Origin: Favolaschia claudopus
Taxonomy: Eukaryota; Basidiomycota; Agaricomycetes; Agaricales; Mycenaceae
Length of the DNA: 64,000 nucleotides
Direction: 5' to 3'
Assembly (NCBI GenBank): GCA_037176885.1
Contig: JAWWNJ010000169.1
Span: 434,001 to 498,000 of the forward strand
The position numbers and the translations under genes were made by a program. Positions 23,170-34,151 of this stretch are shown piece by piece (within the stretch, counting starts at the first letter, position 1; each line of letters opens with the position of its first letter). Below the pieces are notes generated by a model, which worked only from the letters and a program-made list of their open reading frames with translations, made no database searches and was not told where the DNA came from.

Positions 23170-24950
23170 GCCTACACGAGAGGAACACAAGGAGGGAAGA
23201 CAACAAGGGCGGCTAGAACCCGCAGGCTGGTGGAAACCGATTCGCAATAAGACCAAGGCGGGACTTGGCCGGGCCGGGGCAAGGCCGGACGAAGGAGGTC
23301 ACGTGATCGGGCCGGACGAAGGTCCGGGCGAATCGGAGAAGCCGGGCGAGCTGGGCAAGGTAGAACGAAGTACAGGAGACTTGCCCGAAAGCCAAGGGAT
23401 GAGCTAGGATCGAGGTCGAGGCTTGACAAGGTCAAGCAAGTCCAGGTGAGCAAAGGAGGCTTGGCCGAGGGCGTGGGAACAAGCCGGACGAAAGGTCGGC
23501 CAAGGCTATAAGGATCCGGACGAGTTCGGACAAGGATGAGAGAGGTGTCCGAACACAAGACCAAGAGATGTTGTCAAAGGGATAAGTCCGGACGAGAGGG
23601 AGATGAGCGGGAGGAGATCCGGACAGTGCAGCAGAACAAACGTTAATTATCAAACTAAGGAATACAATCGGGAGACTGTAGGTATTTAAAGTAAGTACGG
23701 AGATATGTCCAAAAGAAGCCAGAAGTATGTACAAGACAATAAGAACAATAAGTAAGAAGTGCGGTACAGTAGTAAGAACAATAAAGCAAGAGATGAGTAC
23801 CGGACGAGAACAATAAAGACAATAAGAGAGAAGCATAGTCATATGATGCATACCAATGATGCCGGGGAAGATAGATGACATAATGTTGAGTCCGGAGGAG
23901 GACTGCAGAGTTCGATGCAAGGCATCTCACGTCCGAGCGAACTGAGGATGAGGGGATGAGTCCGCAGGGATGTAGCATGGCCGGATAAGGGAATTGATCG
24001 GATCACCGGCCGGGCCGGGGGAACCGGGCCGGACGGATGGCCGGGTGAGCCGGGCGAACAAGTCGGACATGCGGGGAACTCGAGGATGAACAGGAATGGA
24101 TCGGAGGGAGGTAGAAGTGAATCCGGATGAACCTTGGTTGCGCCTCGTCCAATGTCTCGGCTGAGTAGGTGTCATCAGCATAAGAGAATAGGAGGAGTAG
24201 CTGAATGAACGTGATAACCAAGTCGGATGACTTCCCATGGAAATCCAGGTGAAGCGGGGTGAATCGGAAACATAGGATAGGATGCGAGAAGACTCCGTAG
24301 GGGGATTGGGATGAACAGAGGAGGACCAGGAGGAAGTCCGCATTGCTCCGGCCGGATGAGTGGCTGTGCAGGCCGGAGCATCGACAAGTAATGCAGGAAG
24401 GTTCATCGGCGAAGTCCGAGATCCATATGAGCCCAAGGTGATGCGGGAGATGAATGGGAAGGATAGGATCGTATGTGGGAGGACTGGTATGAGCGGATGG
24501 GAACCAAGGTAAGTCTGCACTGCTCCGGCATCATGAGTGATGGATTAGGCCGGAGCATTGATGACGGATGCGGAAGGGTCCAACAGATAAGTCAAGTCAA
24601 GCATTGGTATGAATCCAAGTGAGGGAAGGTGGATAGGAATCATAGGATCGGTTGGGTAAGGACTCCGTAAGGAGATCAGCATGAGCGGACAAGGATCAAG
24701 GATATCCATATTGCTTCGGCAGGCTGGATGGCTATGTAGGCCGGAGCAAGGATGGTTGATGCTGATAGGTCCCGGGAAGAAGTCGGAGATCCAGATGAAT
24801 CCAAATGAGGGGTTGACTGGCCGGGAGTTGTGCACGGGCATAACAGGACTTCTGTACAAGAACTCAGCATACAATCCGATCTTCGGGAGCGTTGGAATAA
24901 AGGCAATGAATATAAAACAATTAATTACACTACTAATTCTGCAAGCCAAG
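23170..24950. repeat. CCGGA-motif-rich tract, possible LTR
   Basis: About 1.8 kb of non-coding sequence in which CCGGACGA, CCGGATGA, GGCCGGA and the palindrome TCCGGA recur some twenty times. It ends with an A/T-rich TTAATTACA just before the host gene tail. The dispersion of one CpG motif matches the LTRs of elements A and B, so a solo or broken LTR of another lineage is plausible, but no TG...CA ends with a target duplication were found. Confidence 0.45.
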
Positions 24951-25222
24951 CGCCAGCCGCTGGTCAGCATTCATCCTCCGCTTCTTCGGCTTCACAGGTT
25001 GTGAAGGCTCATTTTCTTTGTCCTCCTCGAGAGCCCTCTTCCGGGATCGACTGGCAGACATGGCAGTAAGCTGCTTTTTTAACTCGGTCGTACCGGCTTC
25101 CCCCAAGCTTGGCCGACGCTGGCCTGGTGTTGCAGAGGGTAAGAGTCGACCCTTCAAGTCGCGCTCAGCATAGAAGTCGGAAAGCGAAGGATCCCCGTAG
25201 CAGGGAACAGCGCTACGTGAAT

Positions 25223-26504
25223 TCAACCGAGAGAGACGCGCGGTTTGAGATACTTAAACACGCACATCGTTTTCCGCCCCACAGTTACACGATGGCCGGT
25301 GCCGCAATATTCAAGTGGGCCAATCGCAACTTTCTGAGTTTTCTTGACAATGTACGAGAACAGCATATGCTCTCGTTCCGTTCCAATTATGCGGGTGAGA
25401 TCCGCGCTGTCCCTTGTAGAAGTTCATATCGTCTTTCGAGGGCAGGGAAAAAATGAAGACTTACTCGACATCAGGCATGCCTTGGGAGTTTTCTGCGGCG
25501 GGAGTGATGGACCAGATCTGCTTCACATGGCGGTACGTGTAGACGTCGCGGTGAGGGAGACCCAAAGCTCGAACTTCGGACTTTGGCAGAAAGACTGGAG
25601 AGTAGTGGTTGGGGCGGAGGAATGTTGGTTGATTTAATAGTCCTGCAAATCCGGGATGAGAACGAGTCAAATAATTTCTAATAAGACGAACCTTGCTCCC
25701 TAAAGTAAGCTGTCACTGGATCGGACTGATCGGACAGCTCTCCCCCAATTGCTGTCCACAACTCGGGTCCAAACACGAGATGGCCCAGGTTGTGTTTGAG
25801 AGTCAATGAGGGGGACAGGAAGGTCGGTTCGAAAACGTCGAACACCGTTGCCGTCTCGTACCGAACCCATGGTTCAGGAAGCTGAGATAGTGCTCCAGTT
25901 TGCGCCTGCCACAAACGAATTTTTAAAAGACGGGGGACGGATTAGAAATCATGAGACTTACAACATAGTCGTCGACGAGTTCCGCCATGCGGACAGGAAG
26001 TTTGGTATAATCTTTAGCGTACACATACAGCCAATTGATGTAGTCGAGACGCTGTCGCGTAGTCGGAGCGAGCAGACCGTCGAGCATAGCTGGACGGAGA
26101 AGGCCTCTGCGTAGCGCATTTGTTAGAAAATAAAGACAGGTCACAGGGTGAAACATACGGAAGCTGTTCCCGAGACTCTTGTAGATATGTTCATATGCGG
26201 TAGAAACACGCGCCGCACGAGAAGGGTTACCAAAAACCTCGGCTTCAGTGAGTTGTGGAGATAAGCCTACAATAGAATAAGTAAGAACAGTGTTGACGTT
26301 AAATGTGCTCACCAGCGAGAAAGAATAGTTCAAGCACAGTATAGACGCCGACACCAAGAAACACCTCGCTTGCAGCACGGATTGCCTCGATCGCCAGTCC
26401 GTTGCGATCACCCGCCTGGCGATCACGCATCCACTTTGCAAAAGCGGGTAAAAAAGCCCAGTCAGGGCTATGAAAGTCGGTGGGGCTGGCGGTGAGCTCC
26501 GCGC
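25223..26504 (-). pseudogene. Host-type gene, 3' part (split by element A)
   Basis: Minus-strand exons run from the element edge down to a TGA at 25223-25225. The first reads ELTASPTDFHSPDWAFLPAF and ends near LFFLAG. The next runs GLSPQLTEAEVFGNPSRAAR to KSLGNSF, then GLLRPAMLDGLLAPTTRQRL to VDDYV, then AQTGALSQLPEPWVRYETAT to YFREQ, then GLLNQPTFLRPNHYSPVFLP, HRDVYTYRHVKQIW and MPDVE, and last DSADLTRIIGTEREHM to YLKPRVSLG. Introns are short GT-AG with matching phases. A downstream frame (25226-24933) has an NLS-like KPKKRRM and may be the true C-terminus, one indel away. Reading continues exactly across the GCGC duplication into 38402-39080. I do not recognise the family. Confidence 0.65.
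26501..26504. repeat. Target-site duplication of element A, left (GCGC)
   Basis: GCGC directly precedes the TGTAAC start of the 5' LTR and is repeated at 38399-38402 directly after the TTACA end of the 3' LTR. Confidence 0.85.
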
Positions 26505-28301
26505 TGTAACGACTGGCCATTTTTGCGCGTTATATCTGGCTATTTTAAGTCAAGTGCGGCCCTAAACAACCCAACTACCCGCCACGACTATAGTCTTACT
26601 CGACTATCAATAGGAAGTCAGTACCTCTGTTGGTGACACTAAGGAGGGTCAAAGTGAGCTCCGAGCTGTTGACCGTAAAAACCATCACAGGAGAAAGGCA
26701 TTATAATAATAGCCTACTGCAGTACTATGGATCTGTTCCATAACAGAACCCTCAGAAGAGTGACGAAGAGTCAAGTACTTGTGTACTACGGACTTAGACA
26801 AAGGTCTACAAGGATGTAGGAGGCGCCGCGGGGGCTATCAGAGTCAACATCAGTCAAAAGACAGATGCCACGGGCTGCCGACTATAAATAGACGGCTGGA
26901 ACAGCGGAAAGGGATCTCATACAGGAGATGCCGGTGCTAGGATCAGAAGGCAGAGTTATGGCAAGACATGAGGTCTTTGACAGGAGAGTTGATGATGTGA
27001 TGCTGAAGCCGAACAAGTGCGGCAACTTCATTAGAAATCTATTTCTATATTGGAGTCAGCGCGGATGACTTGGTGGCTTGATAAATTGGACAGCAGACGA
27101 GCCTGTGATTTTGCGAGTGAATTGGAATGTCCCAAGAATAGTCTTAGGAGTTATTAGAGGCGTTGATGGCACCACCCGAAGGGTTGCCGCAAGTAACGGA
27201 TTGACGGGATCACCAATGATGGTGTTCCGCGGGCTTCCGCAATTCAGTGATTCAACCGTGGGAGTCATAATCGCTGACTTTCTACCGTTGGATCGACAAG
27301 CCAAGAGGCTGCCGAAGGTCCGCCGGGACACCCAAATACCAATATACCATCTCTCTACTCAATTGGATCGACATTGCTTACTCTGTACTATTTATGTGAT
27401 GTATTTCTTGGCATTAGTATAAAAGGACCTGTATTTCTCGTTGAGCTGGAGGACATCGCGCTCAGTCTATTGGACAGCGTTGGTGAACTCAGGCAGCAAC
27501 GTAGAGGCATATATAAAGATATTGTCTACTCGTTTGTCTTAATAGAAATTGTGTTGAAGTTCAGTTCAAGTGTGAATCTAAGCATCGTTTCGAGAGTGTT
27601 CACCCGCGGAGGCTTTGCTTTCGAGTAGCTTTGCCGTGGCCTTAGTGTGTAAGGAACTGCCTGCCTCTACTGCCCGCGGACTGCCTATCTCATTGTGAAG
27701 ATACGTGTGCTCGAGAGTGAACTAGTATCTCCCTGAGTCTGAGGAAGAGTGGAACTGTCCATCTGCTGAAGCATTGCGTTGGAACTGCCGGCGCATAACC
27801 GGAAGAGATCTGATTAGTCCTCGTCTGAAAGGCTTGTGCTATATAAAGGAGTGTCAAAGGTTCCTGGAATTTGGAGGTTCAGGTCTATAGCGTAACTGGC
27901 GCTATAAGAATTGTGCATTCTGCTGCGGAAACTGTCTGTGGCCATTGTTTCAATCTCGCCCTGATATTCAACTGCGTTGGGTATCTTGTATCCTACCGTT
28001 TATAGTTCCTATTTTTAGGAAAGGTCCGCGGACGGAATCACTTCCATCTACGGTGTGTGAGAGCGTGTTTTGTGCAAGGTTCTTACTTGCAAGTCGACTT
28101 ATATCCTCGTCACTGTGACATCTGGATTTCGGATCGAACCCCACGAACTCTTCGAGAGACATTTGAGTGTATCTTGTGGAGATATTTGTGTTGTAGTGTT
28201 GTGTGTGTTGGTTGATTGTGTTATATATATATTTTGGTGGTAGATTCTCTGCTGCGCTATATTTAGCACTTCAGTTGATATATTCAAGTGTCAGCGTTAC
28301 A
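26505..28301 (+). repeat. 5' LTR of element A
   Basis: It begins TGTAACGACTGG and ends GTCAGCGTTACA. Its near-identical partner is at 36602-38398. Open frames inside it are present in both copies and are not genes. CCGCGG palindromes occur at about 26826, 27226, 27604, 27677 and 28026. Confidence 0.95.
26883..26890 (+). promoter_or_regulatory. TATA box in LTR A
   Basis: TATAAATA about 380 bp inside the 5' LTR, repeated at 36980-36987 in the 3' LTR. Its position fits a U3 promoter for the genomic RNA. A second weaker TATATAAAG occurs further in (about 27512). Confidence 0.55.
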
Positions 28302-28303
28302 TC

Positions 28304-28322
28304 TGGAGCCCACCGCGAGGGG
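28304..28322 (+). promoter_or_regulatory. Primer-binding site of element A
   Basis: TGGAGCCCACCGCGAGGGG lies 2 bp after the 5' LTR and begins with the TGG expected to pair with a tRNA CCA end. The identical string, inverted, sits beside the right LTR of element B (62510-62528). The tRNA was not identified. Confidence 0.75.
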
Positions 28323-28396
28323 TTCGGTGGTAATTTGTTGATAAAACAAAACGCGTTGCTGTAGTTGGGAGAGTCTAGAGAAGGGACTTTCCTGGG

Positions 28397-30265
28397 TTGT
28401 CGAGAATTCCAGCCCAAACAAATCCTCGTACTAGAAAGACGTCGAGGAGAGGCAGACACCAGCGTAGCCCGTCTCCATTAAATACAGGAGCAGGGTCCAG
28501 GAGTTTGCTAGAGCAAGCCAGGGTTGCACTACAAGAACCCGCTCAAACGTCGACTGCAAGGAACAGTCTTATACCCGAGTCTGTAAATTGGGGACCCTCG
28601 ACGTCTGGCAGAAAACCGCGTACGACCAAAAATTCCAGTACAGGACGGTCGTCTAGTTCGTCACCAGTTAAGAAGAGAAGGAGAGCGCGTTCCGCGGAAG
28701 TTATAAATACTTCTGCAGCATTACCCTTTGAGGGACACGCAACCCACTCGGACGGCGAGCTATCTGATCATTTGAATCAGACCATCGAGGCTATTTCGAA
28801 CTCCGTAGCCAAGATAAACCCCCCACAAACAAACACTATGGCTACCTACGACGAGATTGATAAGAGCAAGATCCCGGATATTTTTGGGAGACATAACCTG
28901 AAATTCGATGACGAAACAGGGGATTTGCCCAAGTATTTGGAAGGGATCGAAGATATCATCGCGAAGCAAGGAAAGCTTAGTGAGCAGAGCAAGAAGTGGA
29001 TAGCACACCACTATGCGAACAGTAAAGTGCAGAAAGAATGGCAAGCTTTGCCCACCTATACGAATGGAACGTATGAGGAATGGAAGGCGGAATTGATGGA
29101 TGCTTATCCTGAAGTTCGTGCAGTAGAGAAAGGTTCCCGCGCGGGCTGGGCAGCCTTCTTGAAACAGTATGCAGACCGTCCGGTGAGAATAGACGAGGAA
29201 GTTGAATTTGCCAACTATTGTCGAAAGTTCCGCGGACGAGTGGCAGTGATGAATAAGGACCGGGAGATGCTTTCTAGGCGCGAGTTGGCGCAAGACTTTT
29301 TGAAAGGTATTCACCCTACCTTCAGGGAGACTCTTCGCAACATTGTGATAGCCAGAAGTCCGACGGAACTTACCTCGTATCAGCGAGCACAAGCTGAATA
29401 TGAAGCGCTGCCTGCGAACAAAGGAAAGGCCTATAAACCGGCCTACACTCACCCTGATGACCTGTACGAATGGGCAGACTTTGAGGAAATATTGAAGTCG
29501 TTGATCAAAAGTAATGACTCTATTTTCTTCACAACTCCCTCGGATACAAAGAGGAAGGCTGTTCTATTTTCGGGTAGTTCAGAGGGTGGAGATGAAGCTG
29601 CCAAGTTGAAGGCTAGATTGGAGAAGCTTGAGGCTGATTCCAAGGCCAGAGAGGAGAAAATTCTCCAGTCGAATAAGGAGATTGAGGACAAAATGGAAAA
29701 GACCCTTGCCAATCATCTGGACAAGTTTACAACGGACCAAAAACAGGTCATGTCCAAGATGCATGAAGCCTTGACAAAGGGGACCTCCAATTATCCTAGT
29801 CGTCCTGTGGAAAGAAGAGAATACGGGCCAGACAGGCCATCGTATACACCGGATAGGCCGCCTCTTAGAGAAGGCAAGCCTACGGGCTGTTACTATTGTT
29901 GGGATCCTTCGCATTATGTTGCGGACTGCAAACACAGAAGGGATGATATTACTGGGGGCCTGCTAATCCTGAAAGATGGACGTATGTTCTTCTATGATGG
30001 AAAGGCTTTGCCGCGGGAACCCAAGAATAAGAGCTACATGACCAAAGTGCGGGATTACTATAACAATCGCACTCAGGTGTACTATAACCAAGAGGCGTTT
30101 GAGTATTATTATGCTAGTGACCCCACTGCACCGGCCGCGGAGTCGTTTGCGAGTGAATCCAGGGAAGAGTCAGACTCTCCTGCCACCACGGATAGACTGG
30201 ACAGAATCGAGGAGTCTGTTGCAAAGATAGCGCAGTTTATGGCGGCGCAGAAGGATTTTCAGTGA
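28397..30265 (+). CDS. Element A gag, 622 aa
   Basis: The protein forms the retroelement capsid and packages RNA. The capsid-like part includes LPKYLEGIEDIIAKQGKLSE, KKWIAHHYANSKVQKEWQAL and a MSRRELAQDFLKGI-like helix. A coiled-coil segment follows (about residues 390-450, KLKARLEKLEADSKAREEKI), and then a zinc knuckle CYYCWDPSHYVADC (CX2CX4HX4C) near residue 500. The frame is uninterrupted. Its true start could be the ATG at about 28838 (MATYDEIDK), because the upstream part is low-complexity and basic; the 5' start is uncertain. The pol frame begins at the stop in a different frame. Confidence 0.8.
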   Translation: MSRIPAQTNPRTRKTSRRGRHQRSPSPLNTGAGSRSLLEQARVALQEPAQTSTARNSLIPESVNWGPSTSGRKPRTTKNSSTGRSSSSSPVKKRRRARSAEVINTSAALPFEGHATHSDGELSDHLNQTIEAISNSVAKINPPQTNTMATYDEIDKSKIPDIFGRHNLKFDDETGDLPKYLEGIEDIIAKQGKLSEQSKKWIAHHYANSKVQKEWQALPTYTNGTYEEWKAELMDAYPEVRAVEKGSRAGWAAFLKQYADRPVRIDEEVEFANYCRKFRGRVAVMNKDREMLSRRELAQDFLKGIHPTFRETLRNIVIARSPTELTSYQRAQAEYEALPANKGKAYKPAYTHPDDLYEWADFEEILKSLIKSNDSIFFTTPSDTKRKAVLFSGSSEGGDEAAKLKARLEKLEADSKAREEKILQSNKEIEDKMEKTLANHLDKFTTDQKQVMSKMHEALTKGTSNYPSRPVERREYGPDRPSYTPDRPPLREGKPTGCYYCWDPSHYVADCKHRRDDITGGLLILKDGRMFFYDGKALPREPKNKSYMTKVRDYYNNRTQVYYNQEAFEYYYASDPTAPAAESFASESREESDSPATTDRLDRIEESVAKIAQFMAAQKDFQ

Positions 30266-33200
30266 TTCCGATGAGGGAGACTCGCTCGCGGAAAGCTCCT
30301 GAGGATCCGAAAGCCAAAGACCGCGTTCCAGAAAAACAGAAAAACCAACAAAAAGAAACAGTAGCCGAGAGAGATAATGGGAAAGCACCCATTAAGCCAG
30401 CCAGAGAGAATAGAGTTGAAGTGTTGCTACCGAAGCGTTCTACTCCACCTACGAGGAAAGTCACCGTTGAAGAAGTCAGTGATTCTGAGGACGAGTCGGT
30501 GAAACGGTGCGTGTAGGTGTAGGCGTGAAATATACCGAAATATAAAATCACAAAATCTAATCCAATACGACGTGTGTGTGTGTGTGTGTGTTCGGGGTGA
30601 CGGGAGCACGTATCGTCCCTCAGAATACTTGTGCAAGCTTCAATCAATCAAGGTCGCTACGTTTGAGCGGGACGAACTACTAGATTGTCTAGCGAGAACG
30701 TAGCGGGCAAAACGATTCGCAGCGGGAGAAGCGAAGAGTCACTCTTTCTGAGACTTCGAAATGAGAAATTCTGAGTCTAGCGGGGAGGGTCTCCGTGCCA
30801 ATAGAAAAGCGTCGCCCGGTAGTGGATCGTCAACCGGCAAGAAGCTTTCTGGATGACAACCGGCGGGCAGAAGGCGCGGCTCAGCGGGACGGGGTTCTTA
30901 TACGACCGGCGCGGCTCTGGCGAGAAGCGGGGCTCTTATGTCGATGGCGCGGACACTAACAGTGACCCGGGCAGTTACACCACTACGCGGCGGCGAGCTC
31001 GAACGGGGGTCTTGGTTATACCGCGGAACGGCTGGCACACGGGGCGTCGACGGCGCGGAATCAAGCGCGAACGGGGGTCTTGGTTATACCGCGGAACGGC
31101 GAGAAACGGGGCTTCGTATTTCAGGAGGGCTCGGGCTCAAAGGCTGGCGGGGCTCTCAAAGTTCTGGCGGCTCGGTATGCCACAAGTCTTTCCGTATCAC
31201 TCGAGTCTCTCTCAGATATCAAGTCTAGTCTCTTTCAAAGTTCAATTCAAATTCTAGAGTCCGCTACAAACTGCCCTTGTCTACGGGTAGGTAATTGACT
31301 GAGTAACAAAAAGTACACCGGGAGATTAAATACATGCAGCGGGAGCAGAAACAACCAAATAAAATCATGATGAGAGAGTGTCCAAGTTTGATGCCGCGCC
31401 CGCTGGGAACCAATGGTATATTCAGGATTGCGAGTCGTGAGTGAAAAGACTGCCTCCCGGAGAAAGTCCATGCGGGCGGGTGGGTATTGCGCCTTATTGC
31501 AGTGCAATGGCGTGCTGGTTGCCATGTCCCCGGGAGGGGACACGAAGTTCTTCCTTCAAATATGGTCTTGCCGCTGGTCGAGTTGAAGTCGAAAAGGCTT
31601 CCCGCTGAGTAGTTAGTCAACGGCTCGACAGCGGTCAAGTTCGTCTCGTCTTCCATCTTCAGAACAGTCTAGGTTCCAGGGAAAATAGGGAGAGCCGAGT
31701 CGCGTTAGCGGCTCGCCACTCGCCGTTCGGTTTGTCCGCGATCAGCGGGAAATGCCCCCGGCAACTCGCCATGTCCTTCTCATCATTCTGACAGAGCCGT
31801 TGGCTGGATAGCCGCTGGCTCCGAGGTGCTCCCGCTGGCAGTCGGTTAAGTCCCGGCTGTCCGTAATCTGCCGGCGTGCTCGATTAAAGCCTGCCGGTGA
31901 TCCCGTTCGTCGGTAGAGTGGCGGCCGTCCCAAGTTCGAAGTTGAACTCAGTATGGTCCCCCGCTAGATCTCCTTCATGTTGGTCGGCGGGTGATCGCCT
32001 AACCTCGGGGAAGTTAGTAGTTCCTCTTAGTCGCCTCCAGCACCTCGAGATAGTAGTTTCCCACTAAGTCTCTTGGCCCGGCAGTGTAAAAATAGTCAGC
32101 GGCAGAGTCTCGCACCCATGTTTAGGGAAACGTCGCTAAGTCACTGCTACCCGTTGGTGTCCCGCCAGCTTGTCGACTATCCACAGCAATAAGATACTGC
32201 CCGCGAGGACGGGCATATCTTCTATTATCCTAGCCTCACTTCTCCCGCTGATAGGTCCCGAAAATCGATAAATTCCGGGCATTTCATGCCTAGCCGCTGG
32301 GCGGCCCTATCATCGGTTGGTGTCAGAAATAAAAATCAGAAGGAAGAACTTCCGTTCAAGGATGTGAAGCCTCTGTCTGACCCTCCCGTACGACCCGCGT
32401 TCCCGCGAAAACCAGCAGAGGAGCAACATGGCCAAGGGTCATCAGGTTCACGAAGAACAAGAGTGCCTAAAGATACTCAGCGGCGAGACAAAGCTACCGC
32501 GGAGATCGCAGACGCTATTCGGGAAACTGTGATACCAGTCAAAATAGGCACATTGCTGGATAGTAACGAGATGCTCCGGAAAACTCTTGAGATTGGGGGT
32601 CCGCGGAAGAACAAGGCCAAGTTTATGAAGACTACTTCTGGTGATATTGTTCCTACCAAGGTGCACAACTTTGTCGTCCAAAGGGTGCTTGAGGATGAAG
32701 ACTCAGACTCTGAGAGCCCCGCGGATGATGAAAGTGAAGCTGAGGATAACGTTCGAGTTGAGACAACAACTTGTGAAGTTGTAGATGAGGATGGAAAGAC
32801 TGTGTCGGTGTTGATGTTTGACACGTTCCCTGAATTGGTTACCTCCAATGATCATGATTTACCGGAGGGAAGCGTTATTTGTGGGGACCCTGTCCTTCAA
32901 TACTATGAGTCTCTACCAGAGGGAGAAAAAGCGAAAGCTGTTAAAGTAATTAGAAGATTTATCTGGGAACACCTCGAGAATTTAAATCGAGTTGTGACTA
33001 GAATGGCTTATGCAGGAGGAACTTTTTCAGGGAAGAAGTTAGTCCTCTGTGCGGATGAGTTTGAAGTTGTAGGGCATATTTGCTCTTACCGCGGAAGAAT
33101 TCCCGATCCTAAGAGGGTGGACGTTATTAATAACTGGGGTCCTTGCGACTCTTTCACGCAAGTGAAGGCGTACCTGGGCACCGTTGGTGTTCTGAGGAGC

Positions 33201-34151
33201 TTTATTGAAGGGTACGGCGACATTGTTGCACCTATCAACGAGTTAACGAAGAAGGACGTTCCCTTTGTATGGACCGCGGACTGTGATGAGGCGCAGGCCA
33301 AAATTAGAGAAAGGTTGAAAAACTGCCCAGCTCTAAAACCCCTGTGGTACGACTGGGATTCGGACATAGTAATTCAAGTGGATACTTCATGGAGAGCTGT
33401 AGGAATTATTATCTACCACCTAGACCCAGATGATCCTAAGAAGAAATACTTTGCACGATTTGCGAGTATAACGTTAGGGAAGACCGAGGCGAACTATTCG
33501 CAACCTAAACGAGAATTGTACGGGTTGATGAGAGCTCTAGAGGCCATGTATTATTGGATTTTCGGAGCAAGGAAGCTTGTGGTTGAAACCGACGCGTTAT
33601 ACATCAAGGGCATGTTGAAAAACCCTGGAATGGGCCCCAACGCCACGATTAACCGCTGGATTGAAAAGATCTTGATGTTCCATTTTAAGCTGAAGCATGT
33701 CCCAGGTGAAAAGTTTGCACCCGACGGGTTATCAAGGAGAGATCCTTTCCCTGGGGATGAACAATTCAAAAATTCGGAAGAGGGTTATGACCAAAATGAA
33801 CCTCCCGAGGACCATGAGGACGTTTCCGCGGAAGGGCCACAGCCGTTGGAATTCGAGGACTTTAAACACCTTATTGATACCAGAGGTGGATATTTCCAGT
33901 CGGAGGAGGAACAGCCAGAGATTGTGGACGTTGATGCAGTTTGTATGGATGATTTCCAACGTGATTGCGAGAGTGCCAGAATGACTGAAGCTAATCTGGC
34001 GAGAGCACGCAGAGAAGCGTACTCGAAGGAGAATAAGCAGATCCCTGAGTATATTTTAATGACGGAGCCTCTGATTCCAAATTTAGAATTGAAATGGGAT
34101 GAGTCGAAGCTGGAGCCTTGGACGAAGAGGCAATCAGACGGCCGTCGGTAG
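30262..34151 (+). pseudogene. Element A pol, RT palm and integrase missing, split by solo LTR
   Basis: Pol opens in a frame overlapping the gag stop (IPMRETRSRKAPEDPKAKDR) and runs to DESV, where a solo LTR (30500-32312) interrupts it. After the LTR the frame resumes as GVRNKNQKEELPFKDVKPLS and runs to TAG at 34149-34151. It keeps a protease-type linker (ETVIPVKIGTLLDSNEML), the RT thumb region (FIWEHLENLNRVVTRM, SGKKLVLCADEFEVVGHICS, GRIPDPKRVDVINNW) and RNase H (ADCDEAQAKIRERLKNCPAL, VDTSWRAVGIIIYHL, YSQPKRELYGLMRALEAMYY, LVVETDALYIKGML). The active-site palm that should precede FIWEH is absent, although the frame stays open. The end of pol is replaced by the antisense gene. Confidence 0.8.
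30500..32312 (-). mobile_element. Solo LTR nested in element A pol
   Basis: 1813 bp beginning TGAAACGG and ending CCCTATCA, flanked by TCGG on both sides (30496-30499 and 32313-32316). By comparison with LTR B its transcriptional direction is minus. Its removal with one TCGG copy restores an open pol frame. AGCGGG or its complement CCCGCT recurs a dozen times in it. A GGTCTTGGTTATACCGCGGA block is duplicated in tandem at about 31005 and 31075. Confidence 0.85.

Noticed and set aside
27078..27422. 114-aa frame in LTR A, repeated at 37175-37519
   Set aside because: Lies wholly in the LTR; duplication follows from the LTR pair. No domain.
30571..30590. TG dinucleotide run
   Set aside because: Simple microsatellite inside the nested solo LTR; no further signal.
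33991..34139. Extension of the element A antisense gene into pol
   Set aside because: The frame stays open only through the antisense of pol; the gene more likely is truncated at the junction near 34140.
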